Position numbers and translations under genes: made by a program. Below, piece after piece: positions 47,227 to 56,447 of a stretch of 64,000 nt of DNA. Where the stretch lies: the NCBI RefSeq assembly GCF_002252155.1, contig NZ_NEFD01000004.1, positions 1-64,000 of the forward strand. Reading direction: 5' to 3'. The notes beneath the pieces are model-generated. The model had not been told where the DNA came from, made no database searches, and saw only the letters and a program-made list of their open reading frames with translations. Each line of letters starts with the position of its first letter. The stretch's first letter is position 1. The DNA comes from Wohlfahrtiimonas sp. G9077 (lineage in GTDB: Bacteria; Pseudomonadota; Gammaproteobacteria; Cardiobacteriales; Wohlfahrtiimonadaceae).

Positions 47227-48078
47227 TCACTCAGCCCAGAGCAATTCACCTTGTCCCATAAAGGTGTTTTGCCCGCCGATCCAAATATCATCTTCGACAA
47301 CTTTTAGATATAAGATATTTTCACGCCCCATTTTGTAACCTTGACGAATGCGCATGGGTTGCGACTGTGTGCCTTTGAGCAGTTGTAAACCGCCTAAATT
47401 GGCAGCCGCTGATCCTGTGCCGCTGTCTTCCCCGATCACGCCATTTTTCAGGTAGAAGTAGCGCGCATACACATCATTGTTAGTGCTACACCAAGCATAA
47501 ATCATGGTGCGTCCTTCATAGAGCGTGGCGTGTTCAGCAAATAATGCGGGATTGATCATTATGGCATCCACCGCTTCTGGTGAAGCTAATTCAACCAACA
47601 ACTGCTCGCTGCCGGTATTGACCCAAACGGGCAGGGAGAGAATGTTCTGTTCTGTTAATCCCAACATTTGTGCTGTTGCTGCCGTTGTGGTGAGCGTGCT
47701 TGGGCGCATGGTGGGCGCAAGGGGCGCTTTGATCCAATAAATGTGTTTGTGGCGATCAATCTCAACGGGTACATTGCCTGAGGCTGTTTTTACATGGTCA
47801 AAGGTGGGATTCGGTTGCAATTTCTCTAAAATTTTCAGGGCACCAATGATGGGGTGTCCTGCAAAAGGTAGGGCTTGCATGGGCGTAAAAATGGAGAGCT
47901 CAGGTTCAGTTGAGTCCACATGTTCAATGAAGATGGTTTCTGATTGGTTCATCATTGCGGCGATTTTTTGCATCGACGATGGATTTAAGGGGTCATCAAG
48001 CACAAATACGGGCAAAGGATTGCCTTTGTCTTGTTCTGTGGTAAAGACATTGATCCAAAAATAGGTGAGTGTCTTCAT
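47227..48078 (-). CDS. PhzF-family isomerase/epimerase-like protein
   Basis: This protein of about 283 residues has the two-lobed diaminopimelate-epimerase fold of PhzF. The N-terminal block is YFWINVFTTEQDKGNPLPVFVLDD, followed by MMNQSETIFIE with the catalytic glutamate, and the second lobe holds GEDSGTGSAAANLGG. It lacks the cysteine pair of DapF, as PhzF does. Substrate is unknown and no phenazine genes are near. I start at ATG 48078, 5 bases after AAGGAG. Its stop abuts that of the lipoprotein gene. Confidence 0.88.
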   Translation of the reverse strand: MKTLTYFWINVFTTEQDKGNPLPVFVLDDPLNPSSMQKIAAMMNQSETIFIEHVDSTEPELSIFTPMQALPFAGHPIIGALKILEKLQPNPTFDHVKTASGNVPVEIDRHKHIYWIKAPLAPTMRPSTLTTTAATAQMLGLTEQNILSLPVWVNTGSEQLLVELASPEAVDAIMINPALFAEHATLYEGRTMIYAWCSTNNDVYARYFYLKNGVIGEDSGTGSAAANLGGLQLLKGTQSQPMRIRQGYKMGRENILYLKVVEDDIWIGGQNTFMGQGELLWAE

Positions 48079-48141
48079 GTGCACTCCTTATGGCAAAAAT
48101 GAAGGGTTCTAGTAGATTTACCACATTTTTGCATGGCGCAC

Positions 48142-48167
48142 AAAAAAAGGCAGCAAAGCTGCCTTTT
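48142..48167 (-). terminator. Intrinsic terminator after sdhB
   Basis: GGCAGC (48149-48154) pairs with GCTGCC (48158-48163) around AAA, extended by A-T pairs. On the minus strand it is followed by seven T, well placed 20 bases after the sdhB stop. Confidence 0.92.
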
Positions 48168-48186
48168 GATGCATACAATCATTTGA

Positions 48187-48969
48187 TTAATTATGGCGTG
48201 CCACGATTAATTTTTTGATTTCCGCAATCGCTTTTGCAGGGTTTAAGCCCTTAGGACACGTTTTTGTACAGTTCATGATGGTGTGACAACGGTACAATTT
48301 GAACGGATCTTCTAATTCCGCTAAACGTTCACCTTTGTATTCATCACGAGAATCCATAATGAAGCGATACGCTTGTAACAATACTGCAGGACCTAAGTAT
48401 TTGTCAGAGTTCCACCAGTAGCTTGGGCAAGAGGTTGAACAGCTTGCACACAAGATACATTCGTATGAACCATCGAGTTTGCGGCGCTCTTCAATGGATT
48501 GCAAACGCTCACGTGGAGGATTTGGCGTATCCGCTTGTAACCAAGGTTGAATGGATGCGTGCTGTGCATAGAAGTGCGTTAAATCTGGCACTAAGTCTTT
48601 CACCACAGGCATGTGCGGCAAAGGCGCGATGCGCACTTCATCTGTGCCAATGGATTCAATGGCTTTTGTACATGCAAGTGTATTGGTGCCATCAATGTTC
48701 ATCGCACATGAACCACAAACGCCTTCACGGCATGAACGGCGCAATGTCAATGTTGGATCGATTTCGTTTTTGATTTTCAATAACGCATCGAGCACCATTG
48801 GCCCACATTCATCCATATTGACTTCATATTTATCAAAACGTGGATTTTCACCTGTATCAGGGTTCCAACGATAGATTTTAAAGACGCGCTTATTTTTCGC
48901 GCCTTCTGCTTTAAAATATTGTCCGTTTTCTTTGACAATAGAATTTGCAGGTAATTTAAACTCAGCCAT
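48187..48969 (-). CDS. sdhB: Succinate dehydrogenase iron-sulfur subunit
   Basis: This 260-residue subunit carries three Fe-S clusters between SdhA and the membrane quinone site. The 2Fe-2S ligands are in [15 protein letters not shown] and LAC; the 4Fe-4S ligands are in [16 protein letters not shown]; and the 3Fe-4S ligands follow in [17 protein letters not shown]. It is longer by about 20 residues than E. coli SdhB and resembles the alphaproteobacterial or mitochondrial length. It follows sdhA after 11 bases. Confidence 0.98.
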   Translation of the reverse strand: MAEFKLPANSIVKENGQYFKAEGAKNKRVFKIYRWNPDTGENPRFDKYEVNMDECGPMVLDALLKIKNEIDPTLTLRRSCREGVCGSCAMNIDGTNTLACTKAIESIGTDEVRIAPLPHMPVVKDLVPDLTHFYAQHASIQPWLQADTPNPPRERLQSIEERRKLDGSYECILCASCSTSCPSYWWNSDKYLGPAVLLQAYRFIMDSRDEYKGERLAELEDPFKLYRCHTIMNCTKTCPKGLNPAKAIAEIKKLIVARHN

Positions 48970-48980
48970 AACCGATTCCT

Positions 48981-50783
48981 TTAGTATGTTCTTTCTTTAG
49001 GTGGGATATACTCGATATCATCCGTAAGAGTGTAAGTGTGCACAGGACGATAATCGATTTTGATCTCGCCAGTTGCATCATCTAACCACGCTAAAGTATG
49101 CTTCATCCACTCTTCATCGTTACGATTCGGGAAGTCTTCACGAGCATGTGCACCGCGAGATTCTTTACGATTGTAAGCAGAAGCCACAGTGGTCATCGCA
49201 TTGGCTAAAAGGTTGGATAACTCTAAAGTTTCCACTAAGTCAGAGTTCCAAATTAAGCTGCGGTCATGCACTTTGATCTCTTTGAAGTCATTGAATGCTT
49301 CAGTGATGGCAGTCACACCATCTTTCAATGTCTCTTCCATACGGAATACAGAAACGTCCGCTTGCATTGCGCGCTGCATTTTATCACGCAATTGCGCCGT
49401 TGGAATGGAACCATTGGCATGACGGATGCTGTCAAAGCGATCTAAAATGGCAATGATTTTATCTTCAGGCAAATCTTTTTGTGTCGCATTTGGCTTTAAG
49501 ATTTCCGCTGCGCGGTTTGCAGCTGCACGGCCAAAGACCACTAAGTCAAGCAAGGAGTTAGAACCTAAACGGTTCGCACCATGCACGGACACACACGCCG
49601 CTTCACCGATCGCCATCAAGCCTGGCACCACGTGATCTGGGTTGCCATCTTTTAATGTCACAACTTCAGCATGATAGTTTGTTGGAATACCACCCATGTT
49701 GTAGTGAACCGTTGGGATGATTGGGATGGGTTCTTTGGTCACATCAACGTTTGCAAAGATTTTCGCGCTTTCTGCGATGCTTGGTAAGCGCTCGTTGATC
49801 ACTTCAGGACCTAAGTGCATTAAGTTCAAATACACGTGATCTTTTTTAGGACCAACGCCGCGGCCTTCGCGGATTTCTAATAAGATTGAGCGGGAGACAA
49901 CGTCACGAGAGGCAAGATCTTTTGCGTTCGGTGCATAGCGCTCCATGAAGCGTTCGCCGTTTGAGTTGGTTAAGTAACCACCTTCACCGCGTACACCTTC
50001 AGTGATTAAGCAGCCTGCGCCGTAGATGCCTGTTGGGTGGAATTGAACAAATTCCATATCCTGTAAAGGCACACCTGCACGCGCTGCCATACCACCGCCA
50101 TCACCTGTACACGTATGAGCAGAAGTTGCAGAGAAGTAAGCGCGACCATAACCACCTGTGGCCAATACCACCATTTGGGCACGGAATACGTGGATGGTAC
50201 CATCGGCTAAGTTCCAAGCGATCACACCGCGACATTCATCATTTTCCATGATCAAGTCGAGGGCAAAGTATTCGATGTAGAATTCAGCGTGATGTTTCAA
50301 AGATTGTTGATATAAAGTGTGCAACATCGCGTGACCTGTACGGTCAGCTGCGGCACATGTACGTTGAGCTTGTGCTTCACCGTAATGAGTTGTCATACCG
50401 CCGAAAGGACGCTGATAGATTTTACCTTCTTTCGTGCGAGAGAATGGCAAACCATAGTGTTCTAATTCTAGGATCGATGGGATGGCTTCACGACACATGT
50501 ATTCGATGGCATCTTGGTCACCTAACCAGTCAGAACCTTTAACAGTGTCATACATGTGCCAGCGCCAATCATCTTCACCCATGTTACCTAAAGCTGCAGA
50601 TACACCGCCTTGTGCGGCAACTGTGTGAGAGCGCGTTGGGAATACTTTTGTCACACATGCTGTTTTAAAGCCTTTTTCCGCCATACCCAATGTCGCACGC
50701 AAACCTGCACCGCCTGCGCCCACTACTACAACATCATATACATGTTCGGTGATGTTATAGTCTTTATATTTTTTCAAATTCAT
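48981..50783 (-). CDS. sdhA: Succinate dehydrogenase flavoprotein subunit
   Basis: This 600-residue catalytic subunit oxidises succinate to fumarate. The FAD-binding start is [14 protein letters not shown] and the histidine covalently linked to FAD is in [10 protein letters not shown]. Active-site blocks include [23 protein letters not shown] and [20 protein letters not shown]. The C-terminal helical domain ends in the conserved RPVHTYTL segment. It sits between sdhD and sdhB in a normal sdhCDAB order. Confidence 0.98.
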   Translation of the reverse strand: MNLKKYKDYNITEHVYDVVVVGAGGAGLRATLGMAEKGFKTACVTKVFPTRSHTVAAQGGVSAALGNMGEDDWRWHMYDTVKGSDWLGDQDAIEYMCREAIPSILELEHYGLPFSRTKEGKIYQRPFGGMTTHYGEAQAQRTCAAADRTGHAMLHTLYQQSLKHHAEFYIEYFALDLIMENDECRGVIAWNLADGTIHVFRAQMVVLATGGYGRAYFSATSAHTCTGDGGGMAARAGVPLQDMEFVQFHPTGIYGAGCLITEGVRGEGGYLTNSNGERFMERYAPNAKDLASRDVVSRSILLEIREGRGVGPKKDHVYLNLMHLGPEVINERLPSIAESAKIFANVDVTKEPIPIIPTVHYNMGGIPTNYHAEVVTLKDGNPDHVVPGLMAIGEAACVSVHGANRLGSNSLLDLVVFGRAAANRAAEILKPNATQKDLPEDKIIAILDRFDSIRHANGSIPTAQLRDKMQRAMQADVSVFRMEETLKDGVTAITEAFNDFKEIKVHDRSLIWNSDLVETLELSNLLANAMTTVASAYNRKESRGAHAREDFPNRNDEEWMKHTLAWLDDATGEIKIDYRPVHTYTLTDDIEYIPPKERTY

Positions 50784-50831
50784 GTGATTCCTCTAACTAT
50801 TAACGATATTTGTTATCTTCTTGAACGCAAT

Positions 50832-51218
50832 TTAGATGAAAATGTTCAATGCCACTTTCAATACAGCGATCACCAACACTAACCAAACGAGGGTTAAGAG
50901 GGTTTTGACAAGATAAATATAAAAGACGCGTTTTGTCGTTTGATGGACATAGTCTTCAATGATGGTCTGAATACCGTGGGCAGCATGATAGATGCTCACA
51001 GAAATAAACGTTAAGAGCAATGTTGTGTGAAGGGGTTTTGAGATCCAGATGATCACATCACGGATGTCAGATTTGAGTAGAAATGCCATAGAGAAGGCAA
51101 ACCACACAAATAACACTGCTAAAATGACAGAGGAAACTTTCTGTAATAACCACTCTTTTGAGCCAGAGTGAGCTGAGCCTAAACCTTTAACGCGGCCAAG
51201 CGGTGTACGATAATTCAT
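50832..51218 (-). CDS. sdhD: Succinate dehydrogenase membrane anchor subunit
   Basis: This 128-residue protein has three membrane helices and forms, with SdhC, the heme b and quinone-binding anchor. The family pattern is SKEWLLQKVSSVILAVLFVW at the first helix, and the heme-ligand helix contains SIYHAAHGIQTIIEDYVH. It lies 12 bases after sdhC and 48 before sdhA. Confidence 0.94.
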   Translation of the reverse strand: MNYRTPLGRVKGLGSAHSGSKEWLLQKVSSVILAVLFVWFAFSMAFLLKSDIRDVIIWISKPLHTTLLLTFISVSIYHAAHGIQTIIEDYVHQTTKRVFYIYLVKTLLTLVWLVLVIAVLKVALNIFI

Positions 51219-51230
51219 GATTGTCTCCTA

Positions 51231-51620
51231 TTATGCACAAATGCCTACGCCAAGAATCGCAACGGTTACGATAACGCTTGCGATGATGACCCAACGACCT
51301 GATTTTTGAGCCTCTTCATTGCTGATGCCGATGCCAGCATCCCAAAAAAGGTGACGAATACCATTACAGAAATGGTAAACCGTAGAAGCAACACCGATGG
51401 CTAAAAGCGGGAAGAATGCATAATGTGTCAATAGAGATTGAATGCCAACTGCCAATTTTAAATTAAACGGAATGGCAATGATCCATGCACAAATCACAAG
51501 TACTACAACTAAAGAAGCGATACCTGTTAAGCGATGCAAGAAACTCATGACTGAGGTTTGTTGAAATTTGTAGCCTGAACCTAGCATGAAAGGTGATAAA
51601 GGCCGTTGATGCTTTTCCAT
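51231..51620 (-). CDS. sdhC: Succinate dehydrogenase cytochrome b556 subunit
   Basis: This 129-residue protein has three membrane helices. The SdhC signature RPLSPFMLGSGYKFQ, the quinone-site serine region SFLHRLTGIA and the heme-ligand helix HFCNGIRHLFWDAG are clear. It is the first gene of the operon, with AAGGAGT upstream of its start. The 237 bases upstream (51621-51857) are AT-rich and contain no gene; no confident promoter was picked by eye. Confidence 0.95.
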   Translation of the reverse strand: MEKHQRPLSPFMLGSGYKFQQTSVMSFLHRLTGIASLVVVLVICAWIIAIPFNLKLAVGIQSLLTHYAFFPLLAIGVASTVYHFCNGIRHLFWDAGIGISNEEAQKSGRWVIIASVIVTVAILGVGICA

Positions 51621-51857
51621 ACGACTCCTTGGTAAGACTTTGGTGGTAAAAATATTATGAAAACAAATTGCTTATTCTACGCCCGAAAGCGCGGTGTAAC
51701 AAACAAAAACACAGATCATTTTAATGAACTTCCCACTTTTCCTCAACTGCATTCTGATCTGCTTCGCTGAATCTTGACCGATTGGGCAAACGGCGGAAAA
51801 TATGGATTACATTTTGATTACATTTTCAATGATCAGTGAGCGTGATAACCATCGGCA

Positions 51858-52664
51858 TTAAAACAGAAATGCGCTGAGCATTCTCACGAGAATCAAGGCT
51901 AAAAATATCGCGAAAATTTGACGAATGCGGGGCACCGGCAATTTATAGCTCAATTTCACACCGATCGATGCTGTGAGTAAACTCACAATTGCGATTCCAA
52001 AAAAGGCGGGTAAATAGACAAAGCCTAAGGAATATTCTGGTAAATGTGGATGATCCCAGCCGGTATAAATGTAGCTCACTGCGCCAAAAAAGGCCAATAT
52101 TACGCCTAAAGTTGAAGAGGTTGCGATCGCGCGGCGCATCTCATAACCTAAATAAGTGAGCAGTGGTACAGCAATTGCACCGCCTGCAATGCCAATGAAG
52201 CTCGCTAAAAAACCGATCAATAAACCTAAGCCTAAAAATAAAATCATGGAATGATTAGGGGCAGGGCGATTGTCATCGGTTTTCTTTTTAGGTGCGAGCA
52301 TCGAATAGATGGTGTAAACCAAGAAAAAGCAAAAAACGATTTGTAAAAATGTGTTTGATAAGCGGCTGACCACTAAACTGCCCAGCACAACACCGATGGC
52401 GGCACCGAGCCCTAAATAGGGCACTTTGTCCCATAAGATTGAACCGCGTTTATTGTGTGACCAAGCCGAAGCGGCTGATGATACAATGATGATGGCAAAC
52501 GATGTGCCAAGGGCGATTTTCATGATGATGGATGGATCCATCTGTTGTTGTTCTGCAAAATAACTCATGATGGGCACGATGATTGAACCGCCACCCACAC
52601 CCAATAAACCCGCAATGACGCCCACAAATGCGCCAATGCACATAAAAATTAAAAATATCCCCAT
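51858..52664 (-). CDS. TauE/SafE-family membrane transporter
   Basis: This 268-residue inner-membrane protein has about eight predicted helices in two repeated halves, each with a glycine-rich helix: VGVIAGLLGVGGGSIIVPIM and IGFLASFIGIAGGAIAVPLL. This internal duplication and the GxGGG pattern define the TauE/SafE (DUF81) family, whose members move sulfoacetate, sulfite or other anions. The substrate here is unknown. The ribosome site AGGAGGAG is very strong. It is divergent from prmC, with an intergenic space of 57 bases. Confidence 0.92.
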   Translation of the reverse strand: MGIFLIFMCIGAFVGVIAGLLGVGGGSIIVPIMSYFAEQQQMDPSIIMKIALGTSFAIIIVSSAASAWSHNKRGSILWDKVPYLGLGAAIGVVLGSLVVSRLSNTFLQIVFCFFLVYTIYSMLAPKKKTDDNRPAPNHSMILFLGLGLLIGFLASFIGIAGGAIAVPLLTYLGYEMRRAIATSSTLGVILAFFGAVSYIYTGWDHPHLPEYSLGFVYLPAFFGIAIVSLLTASIGVKLSYKLPVPRIRQIFAIFLALILVRMLSAFLF

Positions 52665-52721
52665 GCTGAAAACTCCTCCTCGTCATGGATCATAGCATGG
52701 AAAAATGCTAAGGTAAGACTT

Positions 52722-53573
52722 TTGTATGGGTCCACCATTGTGAAGAGTTATCAAGACCTGATCACCGCTGCTGAGGCGGCTTTGGCGCATTTAGATCATC
52801 CGAAATTTGAGGCGCAATCTCTGCTTGCTTTTGTTTTAAAATGCAATCGTAGTCGCATCATTGCTTTTCCGGAAAAAATGGCTTGTGAAGAAGAAGTCAC
52901 AGCTTTTTTAACATTGATTCATGCGCGGGCAAAAGGTGTGCCTTTTGCGTATTTAACTGGTGAAAAAGAGTTTTATGATTTAACGCTTAAAGTGACGCCG
53001 GCAACATTAATTCCCCGTGGAGACACAGAACTGTTGGTGGAAACGGCGTTATCGAAAATGCCAATTGATCAAAATTGCCGCGTGATTGACATGGGCACAG
53101 GCAGCGGGGCGATTGCGTTGACCCTTAAAAAACATCGCCCAAACGCCACTGTATGGGCTGTAGATCAATCAGAAGAGGCGTTAGCGGTGGCCATTGACAA
53201 TGGTCAACATCTAAATTTAGATGTGACATTTATCCACAGCAATTGGTTTGATCAAGTACCGAATGAGCCCTTTGATGTGATTGTTTCAAATCCACCTTAT
53301 ATTGATGGCATTGATGCCCATTTAGAGGGCGATGGCGTCAAATTTGAACCGCGCTCAGCGTTGGTGGCAGAGGATGAAGGCTATGCGGATTTAGATCATC
53401 TGATGATTGCCGCTTTGCCGCGCTTAACATCACAAGGTTATTTGATGATGGAGCATGGCTTTGAACAAGGGGCGCGCTTACGTGAAAAAATGGTGGCCGC
53501 CGGTTACCACAATGTGGTGACATTAAAAGATTTAAGTGGCAATGATCGCATTACTCTTGGGCAAAAGGGGTAG
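52722..53573 (+). CDS. prmC: Release factor glutamine N5-methyltransferase
   Basis: This 283-residue enzyme methylates the GGQ glutamine of RF1 and RF2. The SAM-binding fold has VIDMGTGSGAIALTL and the catalytic NPPY motif at about 190-193 (IVSNPPYIDG). The N-terminal helical domain binds the release factor. The start is uncertain: TTG 52722 has AAGGTAAG at a good distance, while GTG 52740 gives a protein six residues shorter. prfA, its frequent neighbour, is not adjacent. A strong terminator follows. Confidence 0.94.
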   Translation: MYGSTIVKSYQDLITAAEAALAHLDHPKFEAQSLLAFVLKCNRSRIIAFPEKMACEEEVTAFLTLIHARAKGVPFAYLTGEKEFYDLTLKVTPATLIPRGDTELLVETALSKMPIDQNCRVIDMGTGSGAIALTLKKHRPNATVWAVDQSEEALAVAIDNGQHLNLDVTFIHSNWFDQVPNEPFDVIVSNPPYIDGIDAHLEGDGVKFEPRSALVAEDEGYADLDHLMIAALPRLTSQGYLMMEHGFEQGARLREKMVAAGYHNVVTLKDLSGNDRITLGQKG

Positions 53574-53578
53574 GCGAT

Positions 53579-53606
53579 AAAAAAAGCAGCCAATGGGCTG
53601 CTTTTT
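53579..53606. terminator. Bidirectional terminator between prmC and the lipoprotein gene
   Basis: AAAAAGCAGCC pairs with GGCTGCTTTTT around AATG. Runs of A and T on the two sides allow function on both strands, ending prmC from the left and the lipoprotein gene from the right. Confidence 0.92.
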
Positions 53607-53613
53607 GCATTCA

Positions 53614-53988
53614 TTAATTCAATTTTGCTTGAATGTCATCATTCCATAAGTGAATCCAATGGCTGTAACGGCGATGCACAGATTGACCTTTCTGTTTTAA
53701 GCCGGCACTTTTTAACAATTTAAAGTCATAGTGGCCGCGGCCATAGCGGACTTCTGTCACTGCATAACGACCTTTACCGATGTCTTGTTTAGCAATGATG
53801 GCATCTTTGGTCACTGTTTGAATTTGCCATTTACGTGCTTTACCTGTTGTGATGATGGCATCACGGATTTGGGCAGGCGTATATGTTGATGCCACTTCGC
53901 TGTGACGATTGTAATCAGATACGCGATTTGTCGTTGTACATGCTGTAATGAAAAAAAGTGTGGCAATGAGGGTGAGAATTTTTTTCAT
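53614..53988 (-). CDS. Small lipoprotein of unknown function
   Basis: This 124-residue protein has a lipoprotein signal peptide with lipobox ITAC at about residues 14-17 (MKKILTLIATLFFITAC). The mature part is basic and has one clear block, TPAQIRDAIITTGKARKWQ, followed by DAIIAKQDIGKGRYAVTEV, which looks like a compact alpha/beta fold. I do not recognise the family. It lies 43 bases after the last APE-cluster gene on the same strand, so it may be co-transcribed with the cluster, but no link in function is shown. Confidence 0.75.
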   Translation of the reverse strand: MKKILTLIATLFFITACTTTNRVSDYNRHSEVASTYTPAQIRDAIITTGKARKWQIQTVTKDAIIAKQDIGKGRYAVTEVRYGRGHYDFKLLKSAGLKQKGQSVHRRYSHWIHLWNDDIQAKLN

Positions 53989-54031
53989 AAATGATCCTTG
54001 TATGATCTAGTTGATTGATAATCCAAGCTAA

Positions 54032-55258
54032 TTATAAAGTTCTTTTAAAAACAAGGGAAGTATTGATGCCACCAAAGGCAAAATTATTGCTCTGTACAAA
54101 CTCTGTGGCAATCGTGCGGCCTTCACCTTGAATGTAATCTAAGTCACCGCACAATGGGTCCGGCGTTGAGAGGTTTAAGGTCGGATGAAACCACTCTTGA
54201 TTCATCATCTCAATGGCCACCCAAGCTTCTAATGCACCACAAGCACCCAATGTGTGCCCAACGTAGCTTTTGAAGGAAGAAATGGGCGTACTCGATTGAT
54301 GCACATTGAACGTGGCTTGGGTTTCTGCAATGTCGCCTTTTGTGGTTGCTGTGCCATGCGCAGAGATATAACCGATGTCAGCAGCTGTAATGGCGGCATG
54401 ATTTAAGGCTTTGGCAATACAGATTTCCATGGTCTCTTTGTTCGGTTCAGTGACATGTGAGGCATCACAATTGGTGGCAAAGCCCACAACTTCTGCATAA
54501 ATGGTGGCACCACGGGCTTTGGCATGTTCATACTCTTCTAAAATCAGTGTGCCAGCGCCTTCACCAATCACGAGGCCATCGCGCATTGCATCAAAGGGTT
54601 TAGGCGTCAATTGTGGTATGTCATTATGTGTGCTTGTGGCATATAAAACATCAAACACCGCCACTTCAGAAGGGCAGAGTTCTTCAGCGCCACCAGCCAC
54701 CATGATGGTTTGTTGACCCATAGCGATGGCTTCATATGCATAACCAATGGCCTGACTGCCGGATGTGCAGGCCGAAGAGGTGGGGATCACGCGGCCACGT
54801 AATCCAAAAAATAGGCCAACATTCACAGCAGCGGTGTGTGGCATCATTTTGACATAGGTTGTTGCATTGATGTTATAGACGGAGTGCTCTGTAATGAGCT
54901 TGCCAAGCTCCGCCACAGCGGCGGTGCCACCGGTTGATGAGCCATATGCAATGCCACATTCACCACTTGTTAAAATGGGATCATCCAATAAGCCTGCCAT
55001 TGCCAGTGCGTGTTCTGTCGCGGCGGTGGCTAACAGTGAAACACGGCTCATGCTGCGAATCTTTTTGCGCGGATAATGTTCAGGTTGCGTGAAATTTGTG
55101 ATGGGGGCGGCAATTTTTGCATGTAAACCTTGGAACATCTCCCATTGTGGCATGTAGCGGGTGGTGTTTTCATAGCGCTGTAAGCCTTGATTGATCTCTG
55201 CCCAAGATTGCCCAAGGGCACTGATGCCGCCCATACCTGTCACCACAACTCGTCTCAT
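54032..55258 (-). CDS. apeR: Beta-ketoacyl-ACP synthase of the aryl polyene cluster (ApeR-like)
   Basis: This 408-residue KAS I/II-type condensing enzyme has the nucleophile Cys164 in TSSACTSGSQA, His301 in SAHGTATTKGD and His335 in YVGHTLGACGA, so it should be active. In APE pathways a second KS of this kind starts or assists chain building. It ends the cluster, after the KR gene with which it overlaps by 4 bases. The symbol is assigned from its position as the last of O-P-Q-R. Confidence 0.82.
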   Translation of the reverse strand: MRRVVVTGMGGISALGQSWAEINQGLQRYENTTRYMPQWEMFQGLHAKIAAPITNFTQPEHYPRKKIRSMSRVSLLATAATEHALAMAGLLDDPILTSGECGIAYGSSTGGTAAVAELGKLITEHSVYNINATTYVKMMPHTAAVNVGLFFGLRGRVIPTSSACTSGSQAIGYAYEAIAMGQQTIMVAGGAEELCPSEVAVFDVLYATSTHNDIPQLTPKPFDAMRDGLVIGEGAGTLILEEYEHAKARGATIYAEVVGFATNCDASHVTEPNKETMEICIAKALNHAAITAADIGYISAHGTATTKGDIAETQATFNVHQSSTPISSFKSYVGHTLGACGALEAWVAIEMMNQEWFHPTLNLSTPDPLCGDLDYIQGEGRTIATEFVQSNNFAFGGINTSLVFKRTL

Positions 55259-55974
55259 AGCATGCCTCCATTGACAGAGATCACTTGTCGCGTTAAATAC
55301 GCAGCATCATCACTCATTAAGTAGGCGGCTAAACTGGCAATCTCTTCAGGTTTGCCAAAGCGTTGCATGGGCACCAATTTTAATGCCTCTTCTGTAAATT
55401 CTGCGGTCATGTCTGTGTCAATGATGCCAGGCGCTATACAATTGACGGTGATTTTTCGGCTGGCCAATTCGACTGCTAGGGCTTTTGTGGCACCGATGAC
55501 GCCGGCTTTAGCTGCGCTATAGTTGACTTGTCCACGGTTGCCTATGATGCCAGAAACAGACGATAACGTAATGATGCGTCCGCCTTTGCGTAAGCGGATC
55601 ATGGGCATGATGCAAGGATGAATGACATTAAAAAAGCTGTCTAAATTTGTGTGAATGACGCTGTTCCAATCATCATTAGACAAGGCAGGAAATGCGCCAT
55701 CACGAATGATGCCAGCATTGTTGATGATGCCATAAAAAGCCCCATGTTCTTTAATATAGCGCTCTAAAATGGCGCGAGTGCCCGTTTGATCACTGATGTC
55801 AAACTGTAATAATTCACCGCTGCCGCCTTGTGCGGTGATGCGATCAAGGCATGCTTGTGCCGCAGCTTGACGACTGAAATAATGAAGCACAATGTGATAA
55901 CCATCGTGTGCAAGACGTTCGGCAATCGCGCGGCCTAAACCACCGCTTGCCCCCGTCACTAATACTTTACGCAT
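55255..55974 (-). CDS. apeQ: 3-oxoacyl-ACP reductase of the aryl polyene cluster (ApeQ-like)
   Basis: This 239-residue short-chain dehydrogenase has the NADPH motif TGASGGLGRAIAERL, NNAG, the catalytic serine in ITLSSVSGI and Tyr-x-x-x-Lys in NYSAAKAG. It is closely FabG-like in layout. In APE synthesis it reduces each beta-keto intermediate before dehydration. It sits between the dehydratase and the terminal KS and overlaps the latter. Confidence 0.85.
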   Translation of the reverse strand: MRKVLVTGASGGLGRAIAERLAHDGYHIVLHYFSRQAAAQACLDRITAQGGSGELLQFDISDQTGTRAILERYIKEHGAFYGIINNAGIIRDGAFPALSNDDWNSVIHTNLDSFFNVIHPCIMPMIRLRKGGRIITLSSVSGIIGNRGQVNYSAAKAGVIGATKALAVELASRKITVNCIAPGIIDTDMTAEFTEEALKLVPMQRFGKPEEIASLAAYLMSDDAAYLTRQVISVNGGML

Positions 55975-55997
55975 AGAGACTCGCTTAATTATTGATT

Positions 55998-56447
55998 TTA
56001 ATTAGAAAATTGTGTTAATTGTTGTGTGCTTGCTTCATAGGCCACAATATTGGCAGATGCCACAATTGCACCATTGAGGGAAAGCTCACATTTAAAATTA
56101 CTGAGGACTTCATCAAAGAGCACCATGTCCGAACGCACAATCAAATGATCATTGCGGGCAGCGTAATCAACATCAGTGACAAAGTTACGAATGCCCAATA
56201 GTAAGGCAATCGCTGGGGATCGTGCCACTTTTTCAAGACGCAAACCATTCCAAACGCCCACTGTTTGCGCCATGATTTCCACAAAAAACCAGGCAGGTAA
56301 GCCATCGACGGTTAAAAATGGGGCAAGGACGCCATCGTCTGTGACAGTGACTTCACAACGAGTGAAGTCATCGGCGCAATCGACCACTTGATCCAATAAA
56401 ATCATGGGAGCTTTATGTGGTAAATAGTGTTCAATGGACTGATACAT
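55998..56447 (-). CDS. apeP: 3-hydroxyacyl-ACP dehydratase, hotdog fold (ApeP-like)
   Basis: This protein of about 149 residues has a hotdog fold: the N-terminal IEHYLPHKAPMILLDQVV with its catalytic-type histidine and the central helix AWFFVEIMAQTVGVWNGL. It is FabZ/FabA-like but distinct. In APE systems it pairs with a second dehydratase (here at 63159) to form the polyene double bonds. The start ATG 56447 is inside the end of the KS gene; a TTG at 56462 lacks a ribosome site. Confidence 0.82.
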   Translation of the reverse strand: MYQSIEHYLPHKAPMILLDQVVDCADDFTRCEVTVTDDGVLAPFLTVDGLPAWFFVEIMAQTVGVWNGLRLEKVARSPAIALLLGIRNFVTDVDYAARNDHLIVRSDMVLFDEVLSNFKCELSLNGAIVASANIVAYEASTQQLTQFSN

